Assembly: GCA_013811765.1 (NCBI GenBank) | Contig: JACCUO010000003.1 | Coordinates: 1-12,780, forward strand | Direction: 5' to 3' | DNA: 12,780 bases | Source of the DNA: Thermoleophilaceae bacterium | GTDB taxonomy: Bacteria; Actinomycetota; Thermoleophilia; Solirubrobacterales; Thermoleophilaceae | Program-made: the position numbers and the translations under genes | Notes under the pieces: generated by a model | What the model was told of the DNA's origin: nothing | The model's input: only the letters and a program-made list of their open reading frames with translations | Database searches by the model: none | Shown here: positions 7,183-12,780 of the stretch, piece after piece | How positions within the stretch are numbered: position 1 is the stretch's first letter | Layout of the letters: each line of letters starts with the position of its first letter

Positions 7183-7898
7183 GACCACCGCTCCAGCAGA
7201 TCCTCCTCTGGCACGTCGCGGACCACCCGCCCCGGAACCCCCATCACCACCGTCCGGGCCGGCACGTCTGAGACCACCACCGTCCCGGCGGCCACGAACG
7301 CCTCCTCGCCCACCTCGACGCCGGGCACGAGCACGGCGGCGCCCCCAACCCGGCACGCCCGCCGCAGAGTCGCGCCGCGAAGCTGGTGGCCGGGGCCGTG
7401 ACGGCCCATCGTGTTGTCGTTTAAGAGGGTCACGCCGGGGCCCACAAAAACATCGTCCTCCACCGCCGAAAAGGCGGTTATGTAGCACCCGGTCTGGATC
7501 TTCACGCGCGCGCCGATGGCCACGTCGTTGTCCACCGCCGTGCCCCGCCCGATCACGGTGCCTTGCCCGATCGTGGTCCGCTCGCGCACGTGAGCCTGGT
7601 CGCCCACCACCGCGCCGTCTCCCACCTGCGCACCGGCCACCACGACGGCCCCCGCGCACACGGTCACATCCGAGCCCAGCTCGACCGGGGGAAGAGGATC
7701 CCGAGAGGCGGTCGAGCGGGGGCCGAGGGCGACCGGCTTGCCGATCACCGCCCCGTCCTGAATCCGCACCCCACCGCCGATGACCGTGCCCTCGTGGATG
7801 ACGACGTTGCCACCGAGCTCGACGGTCGGGGGCAGTAGCACGCGCTCGCCGAGCAACAGCCCCGGGGCGCGGTCAGACGGTCGGAGCACGGCCCTCAC
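7179..7898 (-). CDS. Left-handed beta-helix (hexapeptide repeat) acyltransferase, WbpD-like
   Basis: About 239 aa, almost all hexapeptide repeats ([IV]G-type turns such as VVIHEGTVIGGGVRI and ERTTIGQGTVIGRG) that fold into a trimeric left-handed beta-helix. The C-terminal half has the WbpD/WlbB-like layout: VFVGPGVTLLND, GATLRRACRVGG, then PGVEVGEEAFVAAGTVV and VMGVPGRVVRD. Such enzymes N-acetylate the 3-amino group of a UDP-2,3-diamino sugar uronate using acetyl-CoA. The adjacent Gfo/Idh and epimerase genes support this, but the substrate is inferred. It is longer than typical WbpD (about 190 aa) because of extra N-terminal repeats. The start is uncertain: GTG 7898 overlaps the oxidoreductase by 26 nt, and GTG 7889 is also possible. 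Confidence 0.85.
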   Translation of the reverse strand: MRAVLRPSDRAPGLLLGERVLLPPTVELGGNVVIHEGTVIGGGVRIQDGAVIGKPVALGPRSTASRDPLPPVELGSDVTVCAGAVVVAGAQVGDGAVVGDQAHVRERTTIGQGTVIGRGTAVDNDVAIGARVKIQTGCYITAFSAVEDDVFVGPGVTLLNDNTMGRHGPGHQLRGATLRRACRVGGAAVLVPGVEVGEEAFVAAGTVVVSDVPARTVVMGVPGRVVRDVPEEDLLERWS

Positions 7899-8883
7899 CG
7901 TCCAGCGACCGCTGTAGCTGCTCGAGCACCCGTACCACACGAAGGCCGCTCTCTCCATCCGAGCGCGGGACTGCTCCGCCGCGAACGCACTCGGCGAAGT
8001 GCGCGCATTCAAGCCTGAGCGGCTCGTCGTTGGGCACGCTTGGTGACCAGCTATCTCCAGAGCGGGCGATGTACTCGCCATAGGAGGCGAAGTCCTCGTC
8101 GAAGCCCTTGTCGTAGACCGTGAGCTTGCGCTCGACCTCCATGTCGTCGAAGGTGGCCATCTTCCGGGAGCCCACGACGGTGAAGCGGCGCTCCTTGTGC
8201 GGGTCGAGCCAAGAGAGATGGAGATGGGCGGCCAGTCCGGAGGGAAAGCGCAGGTAACAGAAGACCACGTCCTCGACGCCCCGGCGCATGTAGGACTCCC
8301 CCATGGCCCTGCACTCGGTTGGCTCCTGACCGGCCAGGCGGAGCATCACCGAGACATCGTGGGCGCCAAGGCTCCAGAGGGCGTTCTCCTCGGCCCGCAG
8401 TTTCCCGAGGTTCAGCCGGTTCCCGTAGATGTAGTGGATGTCCCCGAGCTCGCCGGAATCGGCTATCTCCTTGAGCCGCTCGAGCCCCGGGTGGTACTCG
8501 AGCAGATGGCCGACCATCAGCACCCGCCCGGCGTCCCGCGCTGCCGCCACGACGGCCTCCGCCTCGGTGACCGACTGGGCGAGCGGTTTCTCGACAAAGC
8601 AGTGCTTGCCCGCGGCGAGCACCCGCTCGGACAGCTGGGCATGGGTCGAGACGGGCGTGGCCACGGCAACCGCGTCGAGTGTGCCGTCCGCAAGCAGCTC
8701 GTCGACTTCGGTGGCTACCCGGGCCTCGGGAAAAGCCACCCCCCAGCGGCTCCGGGCCTCCTCGGAGGCGTCGCAGATCCAGGCCAGATCGAACTCAGGC
8801 AGACGGTCGAAGTTCCGCGCGAGGTTGGGGCCCCAATACCCGAGCCCCACCACGCCAACGCGCAGCGGCGCGGACGCGCTCAC
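7873..8883 (-). CDS. Gfo/Idh/MocA family oxidoreductase, WbpB-like
   Basis: A 336-aa NAD(P)-dependent sugar oxidoreductase. The N-terminal Rossmann fold begins at LRVGVVGLGYWGPN (GxGxxG at 13-18). The family EKP motif is at 98-100 with its lysine, and GHLLEYHPG (125-133) follows. The likely catalytic histidine is H175 in GAHDVS. The C-terminal beta-sheet domain includes HLHLSWLDPHKERRFTVVGS. WbpB-type members oxidise the 3-OH of UDP-GlcNAc uronate before transamination. Between an epimerase and a WbpD-like acyltransferase this role is plausible, though other UDP-sugars are possible. GTG 8883 is chosen because the fold begins directly after it; the longer in-frame reading overlaps wecB and has no domain. 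The gap to wecB is 52 nt. No good SD is visible. Confidence 0.9.
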   Translation of the reverse strand: MSASAPLRVGVVGLGYWGPNLARNFDRLPEFDLAWICDASEEARSRWGVAFPEARVATEVDELLADGTLDAVAVATPVSTHAQLSERVLAAGKHCFVEKPLAQSVTEAEAVVAAARDAGRVLMVGHLLEYHPGLERLKEIADSGELGDIHYIYGNRLNLGKLRAEENALWSLGAHDVSVMLRLAGQEPTECRAMGESYMRRGVEDVVFCYLRFPSGLAAHLHLSWLDPHKERRFTVVGSRKMATFDDMEVERKLTVYDKGFDEDFASYGEYIARSGDSWSPSVPNDEPLRLECAHFAECVRGGAVPRSDGESGLRVVRVLEQLQRSLDGEGRAPTV

Positions 8884-8935
8884 AGAAGCACCGGTATCCG
8901 GGCCTCGAATCCCCTTGTGACGCGCTTCGACCCCG

Positions 8936-10015
8936 TCATCGCCGCGCAGTGTAGGCGCCAAGCACCTCGCGTATGCGCTCGCCGGCATGACCGCCGCCGT
9001 ATAGCTCGGACCGCGCCAAGTCCGGGGCCGGCCGGGCCACGGCCTCCAGCGCCGCCTCTCGGTCGAGCCCCACCAGCGAGTTCCAGCCTGACTCCACCGT
9101 CTCGACCCACTCGGTGTTGTCACGGAGGGTCACGCATGGGATCCCGAGCAGGTAGGCCTCCTTCTGTACCCCGCCCGAGTCGGTGAGGATGGCCCGTGCG
9201 TGCATGGCCACCTTCATGAAGTCCAGATAGCCGAGCGGAGGGGCCAGGCGCAGAAGAGGAGCCCTCTCCAGCCGGCCTCGCAGCGCGGCCTTCTCGAGGC
9301 TTGCGGCCGTGCGCGGATGCAGCGGCACGAGGGTGGGCAGCGGTAGCGCCTCGAGCAGCTCGACCAGCCGCTCAAGGCGCTCCGGGTCGTCGACGTTGCC
9401 CGGCCGGTGGGCGGTTGCCAGGAGGTACCCCCCCTCCTCGAGCCCGTAGTCGACGAGCGCCGTCGAGCGCCCCTCGGCGATCGGCCGGAAGGCCAGCGAG
9501 ACGTCCGCCATCACGTCCCCCACCAGATGGGGCTCCCCAGCCGCGGCCTCCCGGCGAAGGTTGGAGACAGCGGTCTCGGTCGAGCACAGCAGCAGGTCGC
9601 TCGCGTGGTCGGTGAGCACGCGGTTGAGCTCCTCCGGCATCGTACGGTCAAACGACCGCATGCCGGCCTCCACGTGGCCGACCGGAACGCCGGCCTGGGC
9701 GGCGGCGAGCGCGCCGGCCAGGGTCGAGTTGGTATCCCCATAGACGAGCACGAAGTCGGGGGCGGCATCGGAGAGCACGCCCTCCAGCAGGCCGAGGATG
9801 CGGGCTGTCTGCTCGGTGTTCGAACCGCCCCCCGCCCCGAGCCGGAGATCGGGCGCCGGCACGTCCAGCTCCTCGAAGAAGACCCGGGAGAGCTCATCAT
9901 CGTAGTGCTGCCCGGTGTGCACGAGGATCTCCTCGTGGTGCTCGCGCAGCAGGCGCGATACGGCCGCCGCCTTGACGAACTGCGGTCGGTTGCCGACGAC
10001 GGTCAGAATGCGCAC
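8936..10015 (-). CDS. wecB: UDP-N-acetylglucosamine 2-epimerase (non-hydrolysing), WbpI-like
   Basis: A 359-aa GT-B-fold epimerase of normal length that inverts C2 of a UDP-HexNAc. The N-terminus MRILTVVGNRPQFVKAA uses the RPQFxK form, which I associate with WbpI-type enzymes acting on UDP-2,3-diacetamido uronates; MnaA-type enzymes have GTRPE. Catalytic-type residues are in place: D94 (GDTNS), E116 (HVEAGMRS), E128/E129 (PEELNR) and H203. The usual HRxEN motif reads HRPGN (203-207), so the Glu is replaced by Gly. DSGGVQKEA (279-287) is intact. The start GTG 10015 gives the canonical N-terminus. No SD is seen; TAGCTT lies 10 nt upstream. It is the first gene of the five-gene minus operon. Confidence 0.92.
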   Translation of the reverse strand: MRILTVVGNRPQFVKAAAVSRLLREHHEEILVHTGQHYDDELSRVFFEELDVPAPDLRLGAGGGSNTEQTARILGLLEGVLSDAAPDFVLVYGDTNSTLAGALAAAQAGVPVGHVEAGMRSFDRTMPEELNRVLTDHASDLLLCSTETAVSNLRREAAAGEPHLVGDVMADVSLAFRPIAEGRSTALVDYGLEEGGYLLATAHRPGNVDDPERLERLVELLEALPLPTLVPLHPRTAASLEKAALRGRLERAPLLRLAPPLGYLDFMKVAMHARAILTDSGGVQKEAYLLGIPCVTLRDNTEWVETVESGWNSLVGLDREAALEAVARPAPDLARSELYGGGHAGERIREVLGAYTARR

Positions 10016-10016
10016 G

Positions 10017-10163
10017 ATGGGCAGGAAGCTATTGGGCGGGGCCGTCGGGGTACTGGCCGTGGTGGGCGACGTGGTCCGCCACGCTGCCTGGTACGTGCGC
10101 TACCACGTCGACGGCACCCCGCGAAGGGACGGCCCACCGGACCAAGAGCGTGCGCCGCGTTAG
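10017..10163 (+). CDS. Possible 48-aa small protein, head-to-head with wecB
   Basis: ATG 10017 opens MGRKLLGGAVGVLAVVGDVV and runs to TAG 10161-10163. It fills the gap between wecB and the class IV aminotransferase exactly: it starts 1 nt beyond the wecB GTG on the other strand, and its stop overlaps the aminotransferase stop convergently. About 40 of 48 codons end in G or C, as in real genes here. It would have one short hydrophobic segment, then a charged tail (RRDGPPDQERAPR). No SD or known family is recognised. It could be a chance ORF in GC-rich DNA; the gap is otherwise only the wecB promoter region. Confidence 0.3.
   Translation: MGRKLLGGAVGVLAVVGDVVRHAAWYVRYHVDGTPRRDGPPDQERAPR
10026..10031 (-). 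promoter_or_regulatory. Candidate -10 box of the wecB operon
   Basis: On the minus strand TAGCTT fits TAnnnT and ends 10 nt before the wecB GTG. The gene has no SD and is preceded by a 144-nt gap, so an operon promoter is expected here. Initiation would leave a leader of only a few bases. No clear -35 was found. Confidence 0.35.
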
Positions 10164-10990
10164 GCGTCGGCCATCTCCTGCTCCACGTGTGCCCGAAAGG
10201 CCGCCGCGGCCTGCCGGGTGAGCTCGCCGGGCGCGGCCAGCTCGCTGCCCTCGATCGCCGCCACCGGCTGCACCTCGCGCGTGGTCGACGCCAGAAACGC
10301 CTCGCCGGCGCCGAGCAGCTCCTCGGAGGTCACCGAGCGCTCGGTAACCTCCATGAGCCGCGTGAGGTGCTCACGCGTGATCGACGCAAGGATGTGTTCT
10401 TCCAGCGACGGCGTACAGAGCGCGCCACTTGGGTCCACCCAGAAGATCGACGAGGTGGGTGCCTCGAGTACCCGGCCGTGCGGGGTGACCATCAGCGCCT
10501 CATCGAATCCCCGCTCGCGGGCGAGACGGGTACAGAGCACGTTGGCCGCATATGAAAGCGACTTGACGCCGTCGAGCACCCGTGTGGGCGAGAAGGTCAC
10601 GTATGCCAGGCGTACGTGCTCGGGTGATGGCGGTAGGGGCTCGGTGATCAGCACCCGTCTCGCGCGCCGCGTCATGACAAGGCGCAGGCAACCGTCAAAG
10701 CCGCTCCCTCCGCGCGCCTCCAGCAACGCCGCCGCCTCCCGCTCATAGTCCTCCCGCGGGAACGGGCCGTCCAGCCGCAGGGCAGCCGCCGAGCCCGCCA
10801 TTCGGTCGAGGTGCTCGTCGAGCGCGAAGGGACGCCCGTCGTAGACCCGAACGACCTCGAAGGCGCCGTCTCCGCGCAGGAATCCCTCGTCTGTCACCGG
10901 AATCGAGGTGTCGCCGGCCGGCCCGATCAAGCCGTTGAGACAGGCGAGTTCCGGTGAGGTCAGGGCCTCGGATCGGCGGTTGATGATCAC
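10160..10990 (-). CDS. Class IV PLP-dependent aminotransferase
   Basis: A 276-aa fold-type IV PLP enzyme, the group that includes branched-chain aminotransferase, D-amino acid aminotransferase and aminodeoxychorismate lyase. The start of the fold is IPVTDEGFLRGDGAFEVVRV (30-49). Catalytic K143 is in GVKSLSYAAN, and FDEALMVTPHGRVLEAPTS places the cofactor-contacting E176. LASTTREVQPV (233-243) binds the PLP phosphate side. The specificity cannot be decided from sequence alone. It is not the DegT/WbpE type expected in the diamino-sugar pathway. The GTG start (10990) lies only 28 nt downstream of the tRNA-Lys 3' end and has no SD. The extra ~17 N-terminal residues before LNGLIG may mean a slightly later start. 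Confidence 0.9.
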   Translation of the reverse strand: MIINRRSEALTSPELACLNGLIGPAGDTSIPVTDEGFLRGDGAFEVVRVYDGRPFALDEHLDRMAGSAAALRLDGPFPREDYEREAAALLEARGGSGFDGCLRLVMTRRARRVLITEPLPPSPEHVRLAYVTFSPTRVLDGVKSLSYAANVLCTRLARERGFDEALMVTPHGRVLEAPTSSIFWVDPSGALCTPSLEEHILASITREHLTRLMEVTERSVTSEELLGAGEAFLASTTREVQPVAAIEGSELAAPGELTRQAAAAFRAHVEQEMADA

Positions 10991-11018
10991 GCGGTCGGCA
11001 TGCGAGTCTGGGCGGTCA

Positions 11019-11091
11019 TGGGCCGTGAAGGACTTGAACCTTCAACCTTGAGATTAAGAGTCTCCTGCTCTACCAGTTGAGCTAACGGCCC
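11019..11091 (-). tRNA. tRNA-Lys (anticodon CTT)
   Basis: A 73-nt cloverleaf on the minus strand. The acceptor stem GGGCCGT/ACGGCCC has seven perfect pairs, the D stem GCTC/GAGC four, and the T arm is GAAGG-TTCAAGT-CCTTC. The anticodon loop CTCTTAA gives anticodon CTT (plus-strand 11056-11058), which reads AAG. T33 and A37 are normal, and the discriminator base is A73 as in other tRNA-Lys. Position 27-43 is a G-A mismatch next to four good anticodon-stem pairs. No CCA is encoded, so it must be added by the CCA enzyme. Confidence 0.97.
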
Positions 11092-11103
11092 GGGTGAAAC
11101 GCA

Positions 11104-11119
11104 GGCTCCTGCGAGAGCC
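11104..11119 (-). other. Small GC hairpin between STAS gene and tRNA-Lys
   Basis: GGCTC (11104-11108) and GAGCC (11115-11119) form a 5-bp stem with a 6-nt loop. It lies 15 nt past the STAS stop. It could help end the STAS transcript, or form the 5' end of the tRNA precursor, since the proposed tRNA start point is near 11120. No T-tract follows. Confidence 0.3.
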
Positions 11120-11126
11120 GATCCCG

Positions 11127-11153
11127 ATTGTAGTTACCCCGTATCGGACTCAA
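11127..11153 (-). promoter_or_regulatory. Probable tRNA-Lys promoter
   Basis: On the minus strand, TTGAGT (11153-11148) is followed after 15 nt by TACAAT (11132-11127), a near-consensus -10. Transcription would start near 11120, about 29 nt before the mature tRNA 5' end. The spacer is short for a housekeeping promoter, which lowers confidence. The promoter overlaps the last codons and TAA of the STAS gene. Confidence 0.55.
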
Positions 11154-11490
11154 GGGACGCCAGAGCCTCGGCTCGGGTGGGGTGGATCGGGAAGACACGG
11201 TCGAGGCCCGTGATCTCGAAGATCTTCGTGATGTTCTCGTCCGTGCACACGAGCACCAGCGAGCCGCCGGCCGGCTTCAGGCGCTTTACGCCGCCCACGA
11301 GCACTCCCAGGGTGGTGGAGTCGATGAAGGTGGCCTGTGCAAGGTCGACGATGATCGCCTTCTTGCCCGCCTCGATCAGCTCGACCATGCGTTCCTTGAA
11401 CTCCGGGGCCGTGTAGAGGTCGATCTCCCCGCCCAGCTCGATGACGTGGGTCTGCTCGTCGATTTCCTCGTCCTGGATGTGGAAGTTCAA
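11134..11490 (-). CDS. STAS-domain anti-sigma factor antagonist (SpoIIAA/RsbV-like)
   Basis: A single STAS domain of 118 aa, the usual size for RsbV/SpoIIAA anti-anti-sigma factors. Such proteins bind an anti-sigma kinase when unphosphorylated and free a sigma factor. VIELGGEIDLYTAPEFKERM (16-35) is the first half of the domain, and ATFIDSTTLGVLVGG holds the phosphorylatable serine (S58 in IDSTT). VLVCTDENITKIFEITGLDRVF closes the fold. I chose the TTG at 11490 because AGGAG (11501-11497) lies 6 nt upstream; a TTG at 11511 would add seven residues and has no SD. No anti-sigma kinase or sigma gene is nearby, so its partner lies elsewhere. Confidence 0.93.
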   Translation of the reverse strand: MNFHIQDEEIDEQTHVIELGGEIDLYTAPEFKERMVELIEAGKKAIIVDLAQATFIDSTTLGVLVGGVKRLKPAGGSLVLVCTDENITKIFEITGLDRVFPIHPTRAEALASLESDTG

Positions 11491-11534
11491 CTCGTTCTCC
11501 TGTCGTGGCAACTCGCCCGCGAGCGCTCCATGCC

Positions 11535-11540
11535 ACTCTA
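11535..11540 (-). promoter_or_regulatory. Possible -10 box of the STAS gene
   Basis: TAGAGT on the minus strand lies in the 57-nt gap after the TPR-like gene, 44 nt before the TTG start. It would give a leader of about 38 nt that includes the AGGAG SD. No -35 or alternative-sigma motif was recognised, and read-through from tatC is equally possible. Confidence 0.25.
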
Positions 11541-11547
11541 GCGCCCG

Positions 11548-12252
11548 TCAGGGGGCGGTCGCTGCGCCCTGGGGTTGGCCCCCCTGGGGTTGGCCCCCCT
11601 GCGGTTTGGCCTGGGCCTGCACTTTAAGTTGCTCGACGTCGGCCTGCGTCTTCTTGCGTTCACCCTTCGGCGCGAGGTCGACCGCCTTCTGACCGGCCAA
11701 GTCCGCCACGCGGGTGTCGCCGGCCAGAGCGGCGTACTGAACGAGGTTGAGGTATGCCTGCGAATCCTCTTCGTTCTCCGCGATCAGGCGGGCTACGGCC
11801 AGGGCCTCCTTCGGCTGGTTGAGCGCCATCGGATCGTAGACCTGGAGCATCAGGCGCGCCAGGGAGGTGTCCGGCTTGTCCGGCTCGAGCGCGATATAGG
11901 CCTTCCAGTGCCGCGAGGACCTCCGCAGCTCGTCCTTGGCCCCCGCGGGGTACCCGGCCTGGGTATCGGAGGTCTGCGCGTTGGCGAGCTGGAAGTAATC
12001 CCGCACAAGTGCCTTGCGCGCGCCCTCGTTGCGGGAACCCGCCTTGAGCTTCTTCTCGTTGCGGTCGACCCGCTCCTGGACGAGGCTGTTCCCATTGCCG
12101 CTTCCGGAGCGGTCACTGAAGGCGTCGAAGAGGCCGCCCGAGACATCGCCGCCGATCCCGAACAGCACGAGCCCGCCGCCCATCAGGACGGCCAGCCCCA
12201 GGTAGACGACTTGCACCAACCGGCGGCGCTTGCCCTGCAGGTCGAACAGCAT
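11548..12252 (-). CDS. Membrane-anchored TPR-like protein
   Basis: A 234-aa protein. A short basic N-terminus (LQGKRRRLVQ) precedes one transmembrane helix (about 14-34), then a Gly/Ser-rich stretch. The rest is helical and probably faces outside: charged helices (56-120), then TPR-like helices with LARLMLQVYDP, KEALAVARLIAENEEDSQAYLNLVQYAALAGDTRVADLAGQKAVDLAP split across 128-196. The C-terminus is a Gln/Gly/Pro repeat tail. No enzymatic motif is seen. TPR proteins usually mediate protein-protein contacts; its position 16 nt after tatC suggests a link to the envelope or to protein export, but this is inference. The ATG at 12252 has only a weak AGG-type SD. Confidence 0.8.
   Translation of the reverse strand: MLFDLQGKRRRLVQVVYLGLAVLMGGGLVLFGIGGDVSGGLFDAFSDRSGSGNGNSLVQERVDRNEKKLKAGSRNEGARKALVRDYFQLANAQTSDTQAGYPAGAKDELRRSSRHWKAYIALEPDKPDTSLARLMLQVYDPMALNQPKEALAVARLIAENEEDSQAYLNLVQYAALAGDTRVADLAGQKAVDLAPKGERKKTQADVEQLKVQAQAKPQGGQPQGGQPQGAATAP
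11567..11611 (-). repeat. 15-nt tandem repeat coding a QPQGG tail
   Basis: CCCTGGGGTTGGCCC occurs twice in tandem (11567-11581, 11582-11596), followed by a degenerate third unit (11597-11611). It encodes the QPQGG repeats at the C-terminus of the TPR-like protein. The 15-nt unit preserves frame, so length can vary by slippage. Confidence 0.85.
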
Positions 12253-12268
12253 TCGCCTGAGAGCCTAG

Positions 12269-12780
12269 CTACGCGCCCTCGGGCTCGGCGGCCTCGGCGC
12301 GCTCCTCGGCCTTGCGCTGCACCCACGCGGCGAGCACGATGCTGAACTCGTAGAGGATCAGCAGCGGAACCATCTCCAGGATCAGAGTCACCGGGTCGAT
12401 CGTCGGCAGGAAGGCCGCCACCACCGCGATCACGAGCACGGCGTAGCGGCGGTTCTTGCGCAGCTTCTCGGGCGATGTCACGCCGAGCTTGCAGGCGGCA
12501 AGGATCGCCACGGGGACCTGGAAGCCCAGGCCCATGGCCACCATCGTGAGCATGACAAAGCTGTAGTAGTCCTTCGCTCGAACCTGGGTGTTGAACTCGC
12601 TGTCATTGAAGGCCAGCAGGAAGTCCGTGGCGGGGGGCAGGACGACGAAGTAGCAGAACACGACCCCCGCGATGAAGAGGACGGGCACCATCAGCAGCAA
12701 GGGGGTGGCCACCCGGCGTTCCTTGGGGCTGAATGCCGGCAGGATGAACGCGTAGAGGTGGTACAGCAGGAACGGAAGGG
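12269..12780 (-). CDS. tatC: Sec-independent translocase subunit TatC (5'-truncated)
   Basis: The C-terminal ~169 residues of TatC, the twin-arginine signal receptor in the inner membrane; the N-terminus lies beyond the window edge. The visible part starts within the periplasmic-side signature LLYHLYAFILPAFSPKERR, then a helix with the conserved FVVLPPATDF region. The next helix has GLGFQVPVAILAACKLG and the cytoplasmic loop has LRKNRRYAVLV, both hallmark motifs. FLPTIDPVTL takes the place of the usual TPPD turn, and MVPLLILYEFSI completes the last helices. A short acidic tail (EERAEAAEPEGA) ends the protein. A GTG at 12712 opens a shorter reading, but the upstream codons are clearly TatC, so it is not the start. 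A TPR-like gene follows after 16 nt. Confidence 0.95.
   Translation of the reverse strand, partial: LPFLLYHLYAFILPAFSPKERRVATPLLLMVPVLFIAGVVFCYFVVLPPATDFLLAFNDSEFNTQVRAKDYYSFVMLTMVAMGLGFQVPVAILAACKLGVTSPEKLRKNRRYAVLVIAVVAAFLPTIDPVTLILEMVPLLILYEFSIVLAAWVQRKAEERAEAAEPEGA

Noticed and set aside
7183..7659. In-frame upstream extension of the HIHH membrane protein gene to 394 aa
   Set aside because: The extra residues are Arg/Gly-rich nonsense made by reading the acyltransferase gene in another frame; GTG 7182 with the GTGA overlap is a better start.
8884..9123. Longer N-terminus for the Gfo/Idh oxidoreductase
   Set aside because: The added stretch overlaps wecB, lacks any family feature and the Rossmann fold begins right after GTG 8883.
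10160..10990. Class IV aminotransferase as the missing WbpE step of the sugar pathway
   Set aside because: WbpE is a fold-type I DegT/AryC1/StrS enzyme; this is fold-type IV and is separated from the sugar operon by a gap with a promoter candidate.

Overview
The window is GC-rich, densely coded, bacterial chromosomal DNA. Strongly G/C-biased third codon positions, many GTG starts, several starts with no Shine-Dalgarno but a TAnnnT hexamer 9-11 nt upstream (a leaderless-transcript look), an SSB with a DDDIPF tail, a STAS anti-sigma antagonist and tatC all fit a high-GC actinobacterium. A deep lineage such as Thermoleophilia/Solirubrobacterales is my best guess, but this is inferred from gene style and not proven. 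No insertion sequence, CRISPR array, phage gene or origin was seen.

Plus-strand half (1-5646). The window opens with the last codons of a gene that is probably rpsF (ribosomal protein S6), followed by a GC hairpin. Next are an FkbM-type methyltransferase, ssb, rplI (L9), dnaB, a DnaC/DnaI-like helicase-loader ATPase and purA. This is the common bacterial rpsF-ssb-(rpsR)-rplI-dnaB cluster with two changes: a methyltransferase lies between the rpsF-like tail and ssb, and rpsR is missing between ssb and rplI. The ssb-rplI gap instead holds an 18-codon ORF whose stop overlaps the rplI ATG, and a perfect 24-nt palindrome that covers the rplI ribosome binding site. I consider this the most interesting structure in the window.

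Minus-strand half (10015 down to 5699). Five tightly packed or overlapping genes form an operon. A non-hydrolysing UDP-HexNAc 2-epimerase is followed by a Gfo/Idh/MocA oxidoreductase and a left-handed beta-helix acyltransferase; these three resemble WbpI, WbpB and WbpD of the UDP-ManNAc3NAcA route. After them come a conserved-looking multi-span membrane protein of unknown function with a HIHH motif, and a Pro-rich RDD membrane protein. The operon converges on purA with a hairpin between them. A possible 48-aa plus-strand ORF sits head-to-head with the epimerase.

Right end (12780 down to 10160, minus strand). A 5'-truncated tatC is followed by a membrane-anchored TPR-like protein, a STAS anti-anti-sigma protein, tRNA-Lys(CTT) with a recognisable promoter, and a class IV PLP aminotransferase that starts only 28 nt after the tRNA. 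No gap exceeds about 145 nt, so there are no long non-coding stretches.
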